NCBI GenBank assembly: GCA_964350435.1
Contig: CAYGJS010000012.1
Coordinates: forward strand, 1-57,745
Source: TMED27 sp964350435
GTDB taxonomy: Bacteria; Pseudomonadota; Alphaproteobacteria; Micavibrionales; Micavibrionaceae
DNA length: 57,745 nt
Direction: 5' to 3'
Shown: piece by piece, positions 1 through 8,339 of the stretch
Layout of the letters: every line of letters begins with the position of its first letter
Numbering within the stretch: position 1 is the stretch's first letter
The notes under the pieces: model-generated
What the model was told of the DNA's origin: nothing
Database searches by the model: none
Seen by the model: only the letters and a program-made list of their open reading frames with translations
Position numbers and translations under genes: made by a program

Positions 1-133
1 ATCGTGCCAATATTACAATGCGGCTTGTTCCGTTCAAATTTCTCTTTTCCCATTTAACTCTTCCTTTTGCCTTCTTCAGATAATTAAAACCTGCACGTTG
101 CAGGCCATATTAAAACCAATGCTTTGATGTAAG

Positions 134-164
134 AAACCCGCAAGCCAAAGTCAACGGGTTTTTT
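134..164 (+). terminator. Rho-independent terminator
   Basis: A 7-bp stem (aaacccg at 134-140 pairing with cgggttt at 155-161) is followed by a T run to 164. It would end a transcript entering from the left edge of the window. I see no gene in bases 1-133. Confidence 0.6.
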
Positions 165-193
165 AATGCTTTTCAAAACAGTTGTAAGAAAAA

Positions 194-267
194 TGGAGCG
201 GGTGACCGGGATCGAACCGGCACAACTAGCTTGGAAGGCTAGGGCTCTACCATTGAGCTACACCCGC
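194..267 (-). tRNA. tRNA-Gly (anticodon UCC)
   Basis: The reverse complement folds as a complete cloverleaf. The acceptor stem GCGGGTG (261-267) pairs with CACCCGC (198-204). The anticodon stem CTAGC/GCTAG encloses the loop CTTCCAA, so the anticodon is TCC. A GGTTCGATCC T-arm is present. The 3' CCA is encoded (194-196). Part of this tRNA can be read as a short protein on the plus strand, a classic artefact that was not annotated. Confidence 0.95.
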
Positions 268-291
268 GCAGTATTTAAGACAGCACAACTA

Positions 292-1005
292 TCAGGTCTT
301 GTTTTCGAAATCAAGAAACTCGGTTCCATTTTCTTGCAAATAATCAACCAGAACGCAAAAAACATCAAAAATCTCGGCCTGATCATGCATCAGCAAGACT
401 TCGTTTCCTTGTGTCTGGCGGGCGTCAATACGGGCTTTTAGGTCATCAAGGGTCTTATACTCCCATTTGCCTTTGTGCCGCGCGGTCAGCATCCAATCGC
501 CGCTTGTGAACGTGAAGAGGCTGTCGGCGGCATTTACGGGATAGCCTTTAGGCGTGCCTGTGAAGGGTTGAGCAATCCCGCGCTTCCTGAGGTAATCCTG
601 AATGCGTCGCACTTCGCGCGTATCAGTGATGGCACCGCCTTCACCGCTGGCCGCCGCACGTTCAACGCGCACGCCGTCCCCGCGATCAATATAGGGAAAG
701 CGGTAGGTTTTTAGACCCCGCGTTTGCCCTGCTGCCTCATAGGCGGCCTCTATCTGCGCTTCGACTTTTTCAAAATCTTCGCACCATTCATCAAAGCTTA
801 TATCGCCTGCGGGGAGATGGTCATATCCGTGATTACCGATCAGAAAGCCTTTTTCAATGGCGCGGATGATGGGGGCGGGATTTGCGTGCATATATTTACC
901 GCTGATGAACAGGAGCGCAGGGACGTTGCGTGCAAGCAGGAAATCGACCAGATCATCTGTGCGATCCGAGGGGCTGTCGTCAATCGTGAGATAGGCCTTA
1001 GGCAT
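292..1005 (-). CDS. Polysaccharide deacetylase (NodB/CE4-like)
   Basis: A 237-residue protein with the motif order of carbohydrate esterase family 4. TIDDSPS near the N-terminus corresponds to the TFDDGP metal/base motif. NHGYDH corresponds to the second metal motif (HxxxH). RFPY corresponds to the RxPY substrate groove, and LLMHDQ near the C-terminus carries the late conserved His. The family removes N-acetyl groups from sugars of peptidoglycan, chitin or exopolysaccharide. No signal peptide is visible, so the protein may act in the cytoplasm or be exported in an unknown way. Its ATG lies inside the last codons of the glucokinase gene (8-base overlap), which suggests translational coupling. 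The substrate cannot be told from sequence. Confidence 0.85.
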   Translation of the reverse strand: MPKAYLTIDDSPSDRTDDLVDFLLARNVPALLFISGKYMHANPAPIIRAIEKGFLIGNHGYDHLPAGDISFDEWCEDFEKVEAQIEAAYEAAGQTRGLKTYRFPYIDRGDGVRVERAAASGEGGAITDTREVRRIQDYLRKRGIAQPFTGTPKGYPVNAADSLFTFTSGDWMLTARHKGKWEYKTLDDLKARIDARQTQGNEVLLMHDQAEIFDVFCVLVDYLQENGTEFLDFENKT

Positions 1006-1843
1006 TCAGCAGGCCTTTCAGCGCGGGGTAGGGGTATGTGATATGGATGATGGGAGTATGTTCCAGCGCGTTTTGCACAGAAGCTACGCCCCTGATACAA
1101 AACCATTTCTCAAAGGTTGCAAAATCAAATGCGCTTTCCGCGATCAAATTTTCTAAAACACCGCCCGTCAGATAGAGCCCGCCATAAGCATGACCCGTTA
1201 TAACCGCATTGGCGGCGAACACGCCGAAAAATTCATGGAACAGGCGCAGGGCCTTTTTGTCATCATAGCGCGCCCGCAGCTCTTGCAGCGCAGGGCCGCT
1301 GACCAAATCTTCGAAAACAACCGGAACGCCTTTGTAAATGTCCTGCACCGCCTGCCATTGCTCTTCGCTCACGGCGGCGGCAGGCATATGACCGCCATGA
1401 GTTTTTTGCACGGCGCCGCCATGAAGGTAACCAAGACCCAGACCCGTGCCCGGGCCGAGCAGGCATTTGGTATCATTTTGCGCGCGGCCCGCTTTCAGAA
1501 CATTGATATCTACGTCTTTAAGATTACAGAGTGCCCAAGTCGCCGCTTCGAAATCATTGAGGATGACTTCAATATCCCAACCTTCCGCCTTGATCTTCTG
1601 TGGTTCTATGATCCATGGGTTATTATTGACGAAGCGCCATGCCCCGTTCTCGTCCGCATAGGCCGCCGTTGCAATCCGCAAGGGGGTTTTGGTTTCAATA
1701 CCCTGATCCCGCGCATATTGCCCAAGTGCCGTTTGAAAATCGGCAAAGCCGGCGGCCTTATATTTACAAATCTTTTCAACCATGCCGTTTTGGACAAGGC
1801 CGAAGCGGGCAAATGTTCCACCAATATCACATACAATTTTCAT
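998..1843 (-). CDS. glk: Glucokinase (Glk family)
   Basis: Phosphorylates glucose with ATP to feed glycolysis or the Entner-Doudoroff route; edd and pyk are also in this window. The N-terminal CDIGGTFARFGLV is the phosphate-1 loop of the ROK/hexokinase fold. NDFEAA carries the catalytic Asp region, LGPGTGLGLGYL is the second phosphate loop, and GGLYLTGGV is the C-terminal adenosine motif. The ATG at 1843 is chosen because the protein then begins MKIVCDIGG as in the family. A longer reading to 1912 would run towards the divergent regulator promoter. At 281 residues it is somewhat shorter than the roughly 320 of E. coli Glk. Confidence 0.88.
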   Translation of the reverse strand: MKIVCDIGGTFARFGLVQNGMVEKICKYKAAGFADFQTALGQYARDQGIETKTPLRIATAAYADENGAWRFVNNNPWIIEPQKIKAEGWDIEVILNDFEAATWALCNLKDVDINVLKAGRAQNDTKCLLGPGTGLGLGYLHGGAVQKTHGGHMPAAAVSEEQWQAVQDIYKGVPVVFEDLVSGPALQELRARYDDKKALRLFHEFFGVFAANAVITGHAYGGLYLTGGVLENLIAESAFDFATFEKWFCIRGVASVQNALEHTPIIHITYPYPALKGLLNA

Positions 1844-1959
1844 AGGGGCTATGATGCAATGTTCAAAGCTTTTTGGAAAGGGGGTATGACCAGACTTCCA
1901 TTCATGAATCACTTCGGATAAAAGGGTGTGTTCAAAATGAAGAAAGACAGCAGCAGACT

Positions 1960-2637
1960 ATGCGAATACTTGTGATTGAAGACGATCCGGAGGTGTCTGC
2001 CTATATCGCAAAAGGCATGAAGGAAGCCGGCCACACGATAGATTGCGCGCATAACGGCAAAGACGGCTTATTTCTGGCAACGACAGAAAGCTATGACGCA
2101 TTAATCGTCGACCGGATGCTGCCCGAACTTGATGGCCTGACAATTATCAAAACCATTCGCGGAGCCGGCAACCTTGTCCCCGCCCTGATTCTCAGCGCAA
2201 TGGGCGAGGTTGATGACCGCGTTAAAGGCTTGCGATCCGGCGGCGATGATTATCTGGTCAAACCCTTTGCCTTTGCCGAACTTCTTGCTCGCGTTGAAAT
2301 TCTTGCCCGGCGCACAGGGAGAGACATAAAATCAGAAAACACCCGGCTTCACGCCGGAGTTCTGGAACTGGATCTGCTGTCGCGAAAGGTCATCAGAGAA
2401 GGCAGGGATATTGACCTTCAATCCCGCGAATTCAGCCTTCTTGAATATATGCTGCGAAACAAGGGGCAGGTTGTCACGCGAACCATGCTGCTGGAGCATG
2501 TCTGGGATTACCATTTTGACCCGCAAACCAATGTGATTGACGTGCATATCAGCCGCTTACGAAGCAAAATAGACAAGGGATTTGATAAGCCGATTATAAG
2601 GACAGTGCGCGGTGCCGGATACATTATCGAAGAATAA
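1960..2637 (+). CDS. OmpR/PhoB-type response regulator
   Basis: A 225-residue DNA-binding response regulator. The receiver domain (1-115) has the acidic pair E7/D8/D9, phospho-acceptor D51 in LIVDRMLPELDG and the conserved Lys in DDYLVKPF. The C-terminal winged helix (about 130-223) ends in DVHISRLRSKID and RTVRGAGYIIEE, typical of the OmpR class. The start at 1960 gives the canonical MRILVIEDD N-terminus. The next gene, its histidine kinase, overlaps by 26 bases. The lipid-modification operon begins only 31 bases after the kinase, so this regulator probably controls that operon (inference). Confidence 0.93.
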   Translation: MRILVIEDDPEVSAYIAKGMKEAGHTIDCAHNGKDGLFLATTESYDALIVDRMLPELDGLTIIKTIRGAGNLVPALILSAMGEVDDRVKGLRSGGDDYLVKPFAFAELLARVEILARRTGRDIKSENTRLHAGVLELDLLSRKVIREGRDIDLQSREFSLLEYMLRNKGQVVTRTMLLEHVWDYHFDPQTNVIDVHISRLRSKIDKGFDKPIIRTVRGAGYIIEE

Positions 2638-3913
2638 AAGACAATATGCAAAAAGCTCCAGCTTTTTGATGGCTCTGCTGTTCACCGTCTTATGCGGTGC
2701 GGCGGCTCTAAGCTTTGGATATTTTATTCATTATTTCGCCAAAGGGCATTTTGTCCAAAATACTCAGGCCGTTCTGGACTCCGAAATCAAATATATCACC
2801 GCCCTCGGCACGCTGCCTGCGCCAAGCGAGTATCCGGAGCGCATCTATATACCGCTCAGCAATGATGGAAAACTGCCCGAAGGCTTTCATGCGCCGTCAA
2901 ACCGCCTCGCAGAAGGGCTTTTGGTCTTTGACAATCCGAACACCTCACAACGCTTCGCCGCCAGAATCCAAACGCTGCCCGATGAAAAAAAGATTTTGAT
3001 CGGCACGGATATAACCGAGGTTTCGCATGATTTTCGATTCATGCAATGGATCGGCATCGCCAGTATCTCGTTTGTGATGATCGTGGTGTTCATCAGCTAT
3101 CTGATCAGCGTATTTGTTGTCAGAGGCACCAATAAAATCGCCGAAACAGCCCATGAAATTATAAAAACCGGAGATCTTTCCCGCCGCGTGGAAATGACCT
3201 CGCACTGGGATGATTTAAGCAATATGGCATCGGCTCTGAATATGCTGCTTTCGCGGATTGAGGAATTAATGCTGGGCGTGCGGCAGGTCTCCGATAACAT
3301 TGCCCATGACTTGCGAACCCCGCTGACCCGTATGCGGAGCCATATTGAAACCCTGCAAAAAGAAGCAAAAAACCCTCAGCCTTATGATGACCTGCTTAAG
3401 GAAACAGACCAAATTCTGGCCACATTCAACGCTCTGTTGCGGATTGCCCGCATAGAAACAGAGCGGCAACGCAGCCAGTTTGAAACGCTTGACCTGCATA
3501 ACCTTCTCAACGATGTCATTGAATTTTATCAACCACTGGCAGAAGACAAGGGCATTACAATAAGCGCAGAACTGCAAACCGCCCAATATCGCGGAGACCG
3601 CAATTTACTATTTCAGGCCTTTGCAAATTTAATCGACAATGCCGTGAAATTTACGCCTGAAGGAGGGCTTGTTAATATTGATCTGAAACACAATCAGGGG
3701 CACCTTGCGGTTGTCATTCAAGACAATGGTCCCGGCGTGCCCGAAGACCAAAAAGCTAAAATTTTCGAGCGTTTCTACCGTACGGAAAAATGTCGCTCCG
3801 TCCCTGGTGTGGGTCTGGGCTTAAGTCTTGTTTCTGCGGTCATCTCTTTGCATGGCGGAAGCATAAGCATCGAAAACGCTCAGCCCGGCCTGCGCACCAT
3901 TACAATTTTGTAA
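2612..3913 (+). CDS. Sensor histidine kinase (HAMP-HisKA-HATPase)
   Basis: A 433-residue inner-membrane kinase partnered with the preceding regulator. TM1 spans about 16-40 and TM2 about 146-170, flanking a periplasmic sensor of about 100 residues. HAMP follows (about 170-222). The H-box is NIAHDLRTPLTRMRSH with phospho-His 232. The N-box is NLIDNAVKFTPEGG, G1 is DNGPGVP and G2 is GVGLGLSLV. The start is GTG at 2612, inside the regulator gene. The first internal ATG (residue 20) falls within TM1 and is less likely. The periplasmic sensor resembles nothing I recognise, so the signal is unknown. Confidence 0.9.
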   Translation: MPDTLSKNKRQYAKSSSFLMALLFTVLCGAAALSFGYFIHYFAKGHFVQNTQAVLDSEIKYITALGTLPAPSEYPERIYIPLSNDGKLPEGFHAPSNRLAEGLLVFDNPNTSQRFAARIQTLPDEKKILIGTDITEVSHDFRFMQWIGIASISFVMIVVFISYLISVFVVRGTNKIAETAHEIIKTGDLSRRVEMTSHWDDLSNMASALNMLLSRIEELMLGVRQVSDNIAHDLRTPLTRMRSHIETLQKEAKNPQPYDDLLKETDQILATFNALLRIARIETERQRSQFETLDLHNLLNDVIEFYQPLAEDKGITISAELQTAQYRGDRNLLFQAFANLIDNAVKFTPEGGLVNIDLKHNQGHLAVVIQDNGPGVPEDQKAKIFERFYRTEKCRSVPGVGLGLSLVSAVISLHGGSISIENAQPGLRTITIL

Positions 3914-3944
3914 TCACTTCGCCATAGACGGACAGGCCGGTTTT

Positions 3945-5204
3945 GTGAATACTCACAGCATGAAAATCGCAATTATAGGCACAGGCATTTCCGGTTTGGG
4001 GGCGGCGCATTTGCTGGCACCCCATCATGATATAACCATATATGAAAAAAATTCCTATATTGGCGGCCACAGCCGCACGATTGAAATTTCGGCAAACAAC
4101 AAAACCATTCCCGTCGATACCGGGTTCATCGTTTTCAACAACTGGAATTATCCCAATCTTATGGGCTTGTTTAAAATGCTGGATGTTCCATATCACAAAA
4201 GCAATATGTCCTTTGGTGTCAGTATTGACCAGGGGTGGCTGGAATATGCCTCCGGCCATATGCTGGCGGGAAAAAATATCATCCGCCCCGCATATTGGGG
4301 AATGTTGAAAGACATTGTGCGTTTCAACCGCCAGGCCCTCGGCTATATAGAAAAAGATGCCGATATTTCACTGGGGCGCTGCATGGATGAACTTCATATG
4401 GGGCAATGGTTTCGGCACTATTACCTGCTGGCGATGGGCGCAGCAATCTGGAGCTGCCCGATTGAAACAATCATGCAATTTCCGGCGCGGACATTTTTGC
4501 AGTTTTTCAAGAACCACGGTCTACTCAGCATCAATAACCGGCCGCAATGGTACAGCGTATCGGGCGGCAGTCGAGAATATGTGAAACGCCTGACGGCGCA
4601 GTTACACGATAAAATCCGGCTGAATTGCGCAGCAGAAAAAATCACCCCGGAAGACCCCGGCATTCATGTGCGCGACACCCGCGGCAAAACCGAAATGTAT
4701 GACCAGGTGGTGATGGCCTGTCATGCCGATGAAGCCTTAAAGATGATTGATGCACCAAGCACCGATGAACAAGCAATCCTCGGCGCATTTTCATATCAGG
4801 ACAATACAATCATCGTTCATCGTGACACCAGCTTTATGCCGCACAACAAAAAATGCTGGGCGAGTTGGGTTTACCTCTCCGAAGGCCGTGAAGATAAAAA
4901 CAATCGGGTTTCACTCAGCTACTGGATGAACAACCTGCAAAATCTGGAGACCGAAACCCCGGTGATTGTTACGCTCAATCCGGGCCGCAGACCTCAGGAA
5001 GATTTGATTGATGACGAACATAATTTTTCCCATCCCGTCTTTGATCTTTCGGCAATCAAGGCGCAAAACGATATTGAAACCATTCAAGGGCGGCGTGGCC
5101 TTTGGTTCTGCGGCGCTTACCAGCGTTATGGCTTCCATGAAGACGGACTGCTGAGCGCGGTAAATGTGGCCAAAAAATTAGGGGCCAAAATCCCATGGCA
5201 TTAA
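3945..5204 (+). CDS. FAD-dependent amine-oxidase-like oxidoreductase of the Cfa/DUF1365 operon
   Basis: A 419-residue NAD(P)-binding Rossmann/FAD protein. The dinucleotide fold is KIAIIGTGISGLGAAHLL, followed by GGHSRTIEI and the C-terminal FAD motif GLWFCGAYQRYGFHEDGLLSA. It belongs to the family found next to Cfa-like methyltransferases and DUF1365 in many proteobacteria. There it is thought to act on membrane fatty acids, possibly in furan or methylene fatty acid formation; the reaction is an inference. The start is GTG 3945; ATG 3960 (MKIAIIGTG) is equally plausible. The 3' end overlaps the next gene by 10 bases. Confidence 0.85.
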   Translation: MNTHSMKIAIIGTGISGLGAAHLLAPHHDITIYEKNSYIGGHSRTIEISANNKTIPVDTGFIVFNNWNYPNLMGLFKMLDVPYHKSNMSFGVSIDQGWLEYASGHMLAGKNIIRPAYWGMLKDIVRFNRQALGYIEKDADISLGRCMDELHMGQWFRHYYLLAMGAAIWSCPIETIMQFPARTFLQFFKNHGLLSINNRPQWYSVSGGSREYVKRLTAQLHDKIRLNCAAEKITPEDPGIHVRDTRGKTEMYDQVVMACHADEALKMIDAPSTDEQAILGAFSYQDNTIIVHRDTSFMPHNKKCWASWVYLSEGREDKNNRVSLSYWMNNLQNLETETPVIVTLNPGRRPQEDLIDDEHNFSHPVFDLSAIKAQNDIETIQGRRGLWFCGAYQRYGFHEDGLLSAVNVAKKLGAKIPWH

Positions 5205-5974
5205 CCCCGTCAATCATGTTCGGAAAGGTGATGCATAAACGTCTCTTCCCGAAGATAAACGCCTTTAACTACAGGATTTATTATCTTGCCCTCCCGCTCG
5301 CACAAATGACAGCTCTGCCCCTGCCGCGCAATCGTTTTGGCACCTTAAGCTTTTACGATAAAGACCACGGGAAGCGCGATGGATCGGATCTATCCCAATG
5401 GGTACGGGGAATTTTAATTGATTACGATATAGATCAAGCCGACGGCGAAATCACTCTGATCTGCCTGCCGCGCATAATCGGATATGTGTTTAATCCGGTC
5501 AGTTTTTTTCTGTGCGCCGATAAGGCCGGACAATTAAGAGCGGTCCTATGCGAAGTTCACAATACATTCGGCGAACAGCATAGTTATCTTTGCGCTCATC
5601 AAGACCAGCGGATCATTGCCTCAAACGATATCTTGCAGGGCCAAAAGGTTTTTCACGTCTCCCCGTTTCTTAAGCGCGAAGGGGATTATCATTTTCGCTT
5701 TGATGTGACGGATCAAAACTTTGGCGTATGGATTGATTTTTATGACGGCGAGGGAAAAAAGCAGCTTGTGACCGCGCTGACCGGCCGCTTTGAGGCCATG
5801 AATAAACACAGTTTACACAAGGCTCTCTGGCACTATCCGCTTATCACATTTAAAACAATCTTGCTTATTCATTGGCAAGCGATAAAACTGCTTTCTAAAG
5901 GCATAAAATATATTGCCAAACCCGCACAAATCATGGACAGGGTAAGCGGAACGAACAACCTTACAAAAAAGTAA
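5195..5974 (+). CDS. DUF1365 family protein
   Basis: A 259-residue protein with the conserved DUF1365 segments: FGKVMHKRLFPKINAF near the start, RFGTLSFYDKDHG, LPRIIGYVFNPVSFF and EVHNTFGEQHSYL. The molecular function is unknown. It is nearly always encoded between the FAD oxidoreductase and the Cfa-like methyltransferase, as here, so a role in the same acyl-chain modification is inferred. A mildly hydrophobic stretch near residues 210-230 (LITFKTILLIHWQAIKLL) may sit at the membrane. It overlaps its upstream neighbour by 10 bases, so it is translated from the same transcript. Confidence 0.87.
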   Translation: MALTPSIMFGKVMHKRLFPKINAFNYRIYYLALPLAQMTALPLPRNRFGTLSFYDKDHGKRDGSDLSQWVRGILIDYDIDQADGEITLICLPRIIGYVFNPVSFFLCADKAGQLRAVLCEVHNTFGEQHSYLCAHQDQRIIASNDILQGQKVFHVSPFLKREGDYHFRFDVTDQNFGVWIDFYDGEGKKQLVTALTGRFEAMNKHSLHKALWHYPLITFKTILLIHWQAIKLLSKGIKYIAKPAQIMDRVSGTNNLTKK

Positions 5975-6020
5975 TGTCCATGTAAGGCCCGTGTTAGAAA
6001 CAACAATATAAGGTAATGAG

Positions 6021-7181
6021 ATGATAGGAAAAACAGCGTCAGATTTTTTGTTTAAACGGCTCGACACGATCGAATCCGGAACCCTCTATGTAACCACACC
6101 AGATGGAAAAACCCGCACATTCGAAGGGCGAGCGCCAGGCGCAAAGGCGCAAATAGAATTGAAAGACTGGCGCGTTGTATCAAATATGATGCGCAAAGGC
6201 GATATCGGGCTTGCCGAAGACTACCGCGCCGGGCATTGGGACACCGATAATCTGGTCGCCCTGACAACGCTTGGCCTGGTGAACAGAACCGCGCTGGATC
6301 AATTTGTAGTGGGCAACAATTTTTCCCGCGCCCTTTCTATGCTGTCTTACCTGATGCGCCTCAATACCCTGAAAGGGAGTCGCAAAAATATTCACGCACA
6401 TTACGATCTGGGCAATGATTTTTACAAACTCTGGCTGGATCCTACAATGACCTATTCGGCTGCGCTGTTTCGCAATGACAATGAAACCATAGAGCAGGCT
6501 CAGCACAATAAATATGACCGGATGGTGGATTGCCTAGGTCAGCAATCCGGAAACCTGCTTGAGATTGGTTGCGGCTGGGGCGGATTCGCAGAGCGCGCAA
6601 GCATGCGCGGGGATTATAAAATTAAAGGCATTACCCTGTCCGAGCAGCAGCACGAATACGCAACAGATCGCTTAAAAAACAACGCAGAAATCGCGCTGGA
6701 AGATTACCGCCACCAAAAAGGCACCTTTGACCATATTGTTTCGATAGAAATGTTTGAAGCCGTGGGCGAACGTTACTGGCCGGTATATTTTAACAAACTC
6801 GGCTCCCTTTTGAACCGCAAAGGCAAAGCCGTGATTCAAACCATCACAATGAACGAGCAGGATTTCCCGCGGTATCGGCGCGGCGGTGATTTCATTCGCA
6901 GCTATATTTTCCCGGGCGGTATGCTGCCCAGCCCCTCCCGTTTCACCGAAGAAGCGGCCAGAGCAGGGATGAAGGCGCAAAACCCGTTTTTCTTCGGACA
7001 GGATTACGCCAAAACCCTTGAACACTGGCTGCACGCCTTTGACCAAAAGCAACCCCAGATCAAGGCTTTGGGCTTTGATGACGGGTTTATCCGCCTCTGG
7101 CGGTTTTATCTGGCGGCGTGTATTGCCGGCTTTAAAACCGGACGCACCGATGTTATGCAAGTGGAGCTCAGCCATGCGTAA
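6021..7181 (+). CDS. Cyclopropane-fatty-acid-synthase-like SAM methyltransferase
   Basis: A 386-residue methyltransferase of the Cfa/mycolic-acid family that modifies unsaturated acyl chains of phospholipids with S-adenosylmethionine. The conserved HYDLGNDFYKLWLD is at 127-140, and the SAM site LLEIGCGWGGFAERA at 179-193. SIEMFEAVGERYWPVYF and the C-terminal FYLAACIAGF segment are also present. In place of the YSCAYF-type motif of classical CFA synthases it has YSAALF: the Cys is replaced by Ala. That suggests a different product, such as a methylene or methyl-branched acyl chain rather than a cyclopropane (inference). The stop overlaps the next start by 8 bases. Confidence 0.88.
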   Translation: MIGKTASDFLFKRLDTIESGTLYVTTPDGKTRTFEGRAPGAKAQIELKDWRVVSNMMRKGDIGLAEDYRAGHWDTDNLVALTTLGLVNRTALDQFVVGNNFSRALSMLSYLMRLNTLKGSRKNIHAHYDLGNDFYKLWLDPTMTYSAALFRNDNETIEQAQHNKYDRMVDCLGQQSGNLLEIGCGWGGFAERASMRGDYKIKGITLSEQQHEYATDRLKNNAEIALEDYRHQKGTFDHIVSIEMFEAVGERYWPVYFNKLGSLLNRKGKAVIQTITMNEQDFPRYRRGGDFIRSYIFPGGMLPSPSRFTEEAARAGMKAQNPFFFGQDYAKTLEHWLHAFDQKQPQIKALGFDDGFIRLWRFYLAACIAGFKTGRTDVMQVELSHA

Positions 7182-7692
7182 TATGATCCGGTCCATCGCC
7201 GCCTTGGCCGTTCTGGGCATCTCCCCCGCTTACGCGCTGGATGTCATTGGCACCTATGTTCCCGATGCTGAAAAAGTCGGTCAGGGCCGGCTGAAGGTCA
7301 TGTTGTGGGATGTTTATGATGCCGCCCTGTTCGCACCAAACGGACAGTGGCAGCAAGACCAGCCCTTTGCCCTTAAACTCTCATATCTGCGCGATATCGA
7401 AGGCAAAAAAATCGCTGACCGATCCGCAGAAGAAATCCGCACCCAGGGCTTTACCGATGAAGTTAAATTGGCCGACTGGCATGCCCAAATGCGCGCCATT
7501 TTTCCGAATGTCTCATCAGGCAGCGATCTGACCGGCGTATCAACCCAATCAGGCGAGACTGTCTTTTATAGCGGCGAGCAGGAAATTGGCCGGATCACAG
7601 ACCCGGATTTCGGACAACAGTTTTTTAATATCTGGTTGAGCACCAAAACCAGCGCACCGGAGTTACGGCGGAAATTATTGGGACAATCATGA
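7174..7692 (+). CDS. Chalcone isomerase-like exported protein
   Basis: A 172-residue protein with a signal peptide (MRNMIRSIAALAVLGISPAYA) and a chalcone-isomerase-like body (LKVMLWDVYDAALFAP, KLSYLRDIEGKKIADRS, WHAQMRAIFP, FNIWLS). In other bacteria this family, of unknown periplasmic function, accompanies the Cfa/DUF1365/DUF3833 genes. The start at 7174 is chosen for the signal peptide and the 8-base overlap with the methyltransferase. A longer reading from 7018 would lie inside the methyltransferase gene. Confidence 0.82.
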   Translation: MRNMIRSIAALAVLGISPAYALDVIGTYVPDAEKVGQGRLKVMLWDVYDAALFAPNGQWQQDQPFALKLSYLRDIEGKKIADRSAEEIRTQGFTDEVKLADWHAQMRAIFPNVSSGSDLTGVSTQSGETVFYSGEQEIGRITDPDFGQQFFNIWLSTKTSAPELRRKLLGQS

Positions 7693-7766
7693 ACACATGG
7701 CACCCTTCACACTATAAAATCACGGCAATACGGGGTTTTCGCTCTTCACAACCACAAGGTAAAATT

Positions 7767-8309
7767 ATGACGCTTTCGAAAGGACTATTTTTCATGACGT
7801 TGATGACATTCATAAGCGGGTTCTTGGGCGCATGCTCCGGCCCCACTCTCAACCATTACGACAGCACAGAGCCACCGCTGGAATTGCAGAGCTATTTTAC
7901 CGGCCCGATAAAGGCCTGGGGGTTGGTACAGGATCGCAGAGGTCATGTCACACGGCGCTTTGATGTGAATATGGTCGGAACATGGGAAGGTGACACCGGA
8001 ACGCTGGAGGAAGAGTTCCAGTATTATGACGGCAAAACCCAGCAGCGTACATGGACCATCAAAAAAATCGCCGATCATCAGTATGAAGGCACCGCCGGAG
8101 ATATCATCGGCAAGGCGGATGGACGGACAAAAGGCAGCGCGATGCAATGGGCCTATCAAATGGATCTAGAAGTCGGCGACAAAACTTATAAAATAACCTT
8201 CGATGACTGGATGTTTCTCATGAATGACGGCGTTCTGATTAACCGGTCATATTTGAAAAAATTCGGCGTAACCGTCGCCGAGCTCACTCTGTTTATGCAA
8301 AAACAATAA
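7767..8309 (+). CDS. DUF3833 lipoprotein
   Basis: A lipoprotein with signal MTLSKGLFFMTLMTFISGF and lipobox LGAC. The body carries the DUF3833 landmarks: LELQSYFTGPIKAWGLVQDR, TWEGDTGTLEEEFQYYDG and the C-terminal FDDWMFLMNDGVLINRSYL. The start at 7767 has an AAGGT ribosome site and gives a correctly sized signal peptide. An upstream ATG at 7689 overlaps the previous stop (ATGA) but would put 26 odd residues in front of the signal. The family is of unknown function and is found with Cfa-like methyltransferases. A lipocalin-like role in carrying modified lipid at the outer membrane is only a guess. Confidence 0.85.
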   Translation: MTLSKGLFFMTLMTFISGFLGACSGPTLNHYDSTEPPLELQSYFTGPIKAWGLVQDRRGHVTRRFDVNMVGTWEGDTGTLEEEFQYYDGKTQQRTWTIKKIADHQYEGTAGDIIGKADGRTKGSAMQWAYQMDLEVGDKTYKITFDDWMFLMNDGVLINRSYLKKFGVTVAELTLFMQKQ

Positions 8310-8339
8310 CCAGCGGCTTGAAGGCACAAGTAAATAAAA

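Noticed and set aside
166..441. Short plus-strand reading frame containing MERVTGIEPAQLAWKARALP
   Set aside because: This is the translated antisense of the tRNA-Gly gene, a well-known annotation artefact.
1190..1921. Long plus-strand frame opposite glucokinase
   Set aside because: It is antisense to a well-conserved enzyme, has no family features and no ribosome site.
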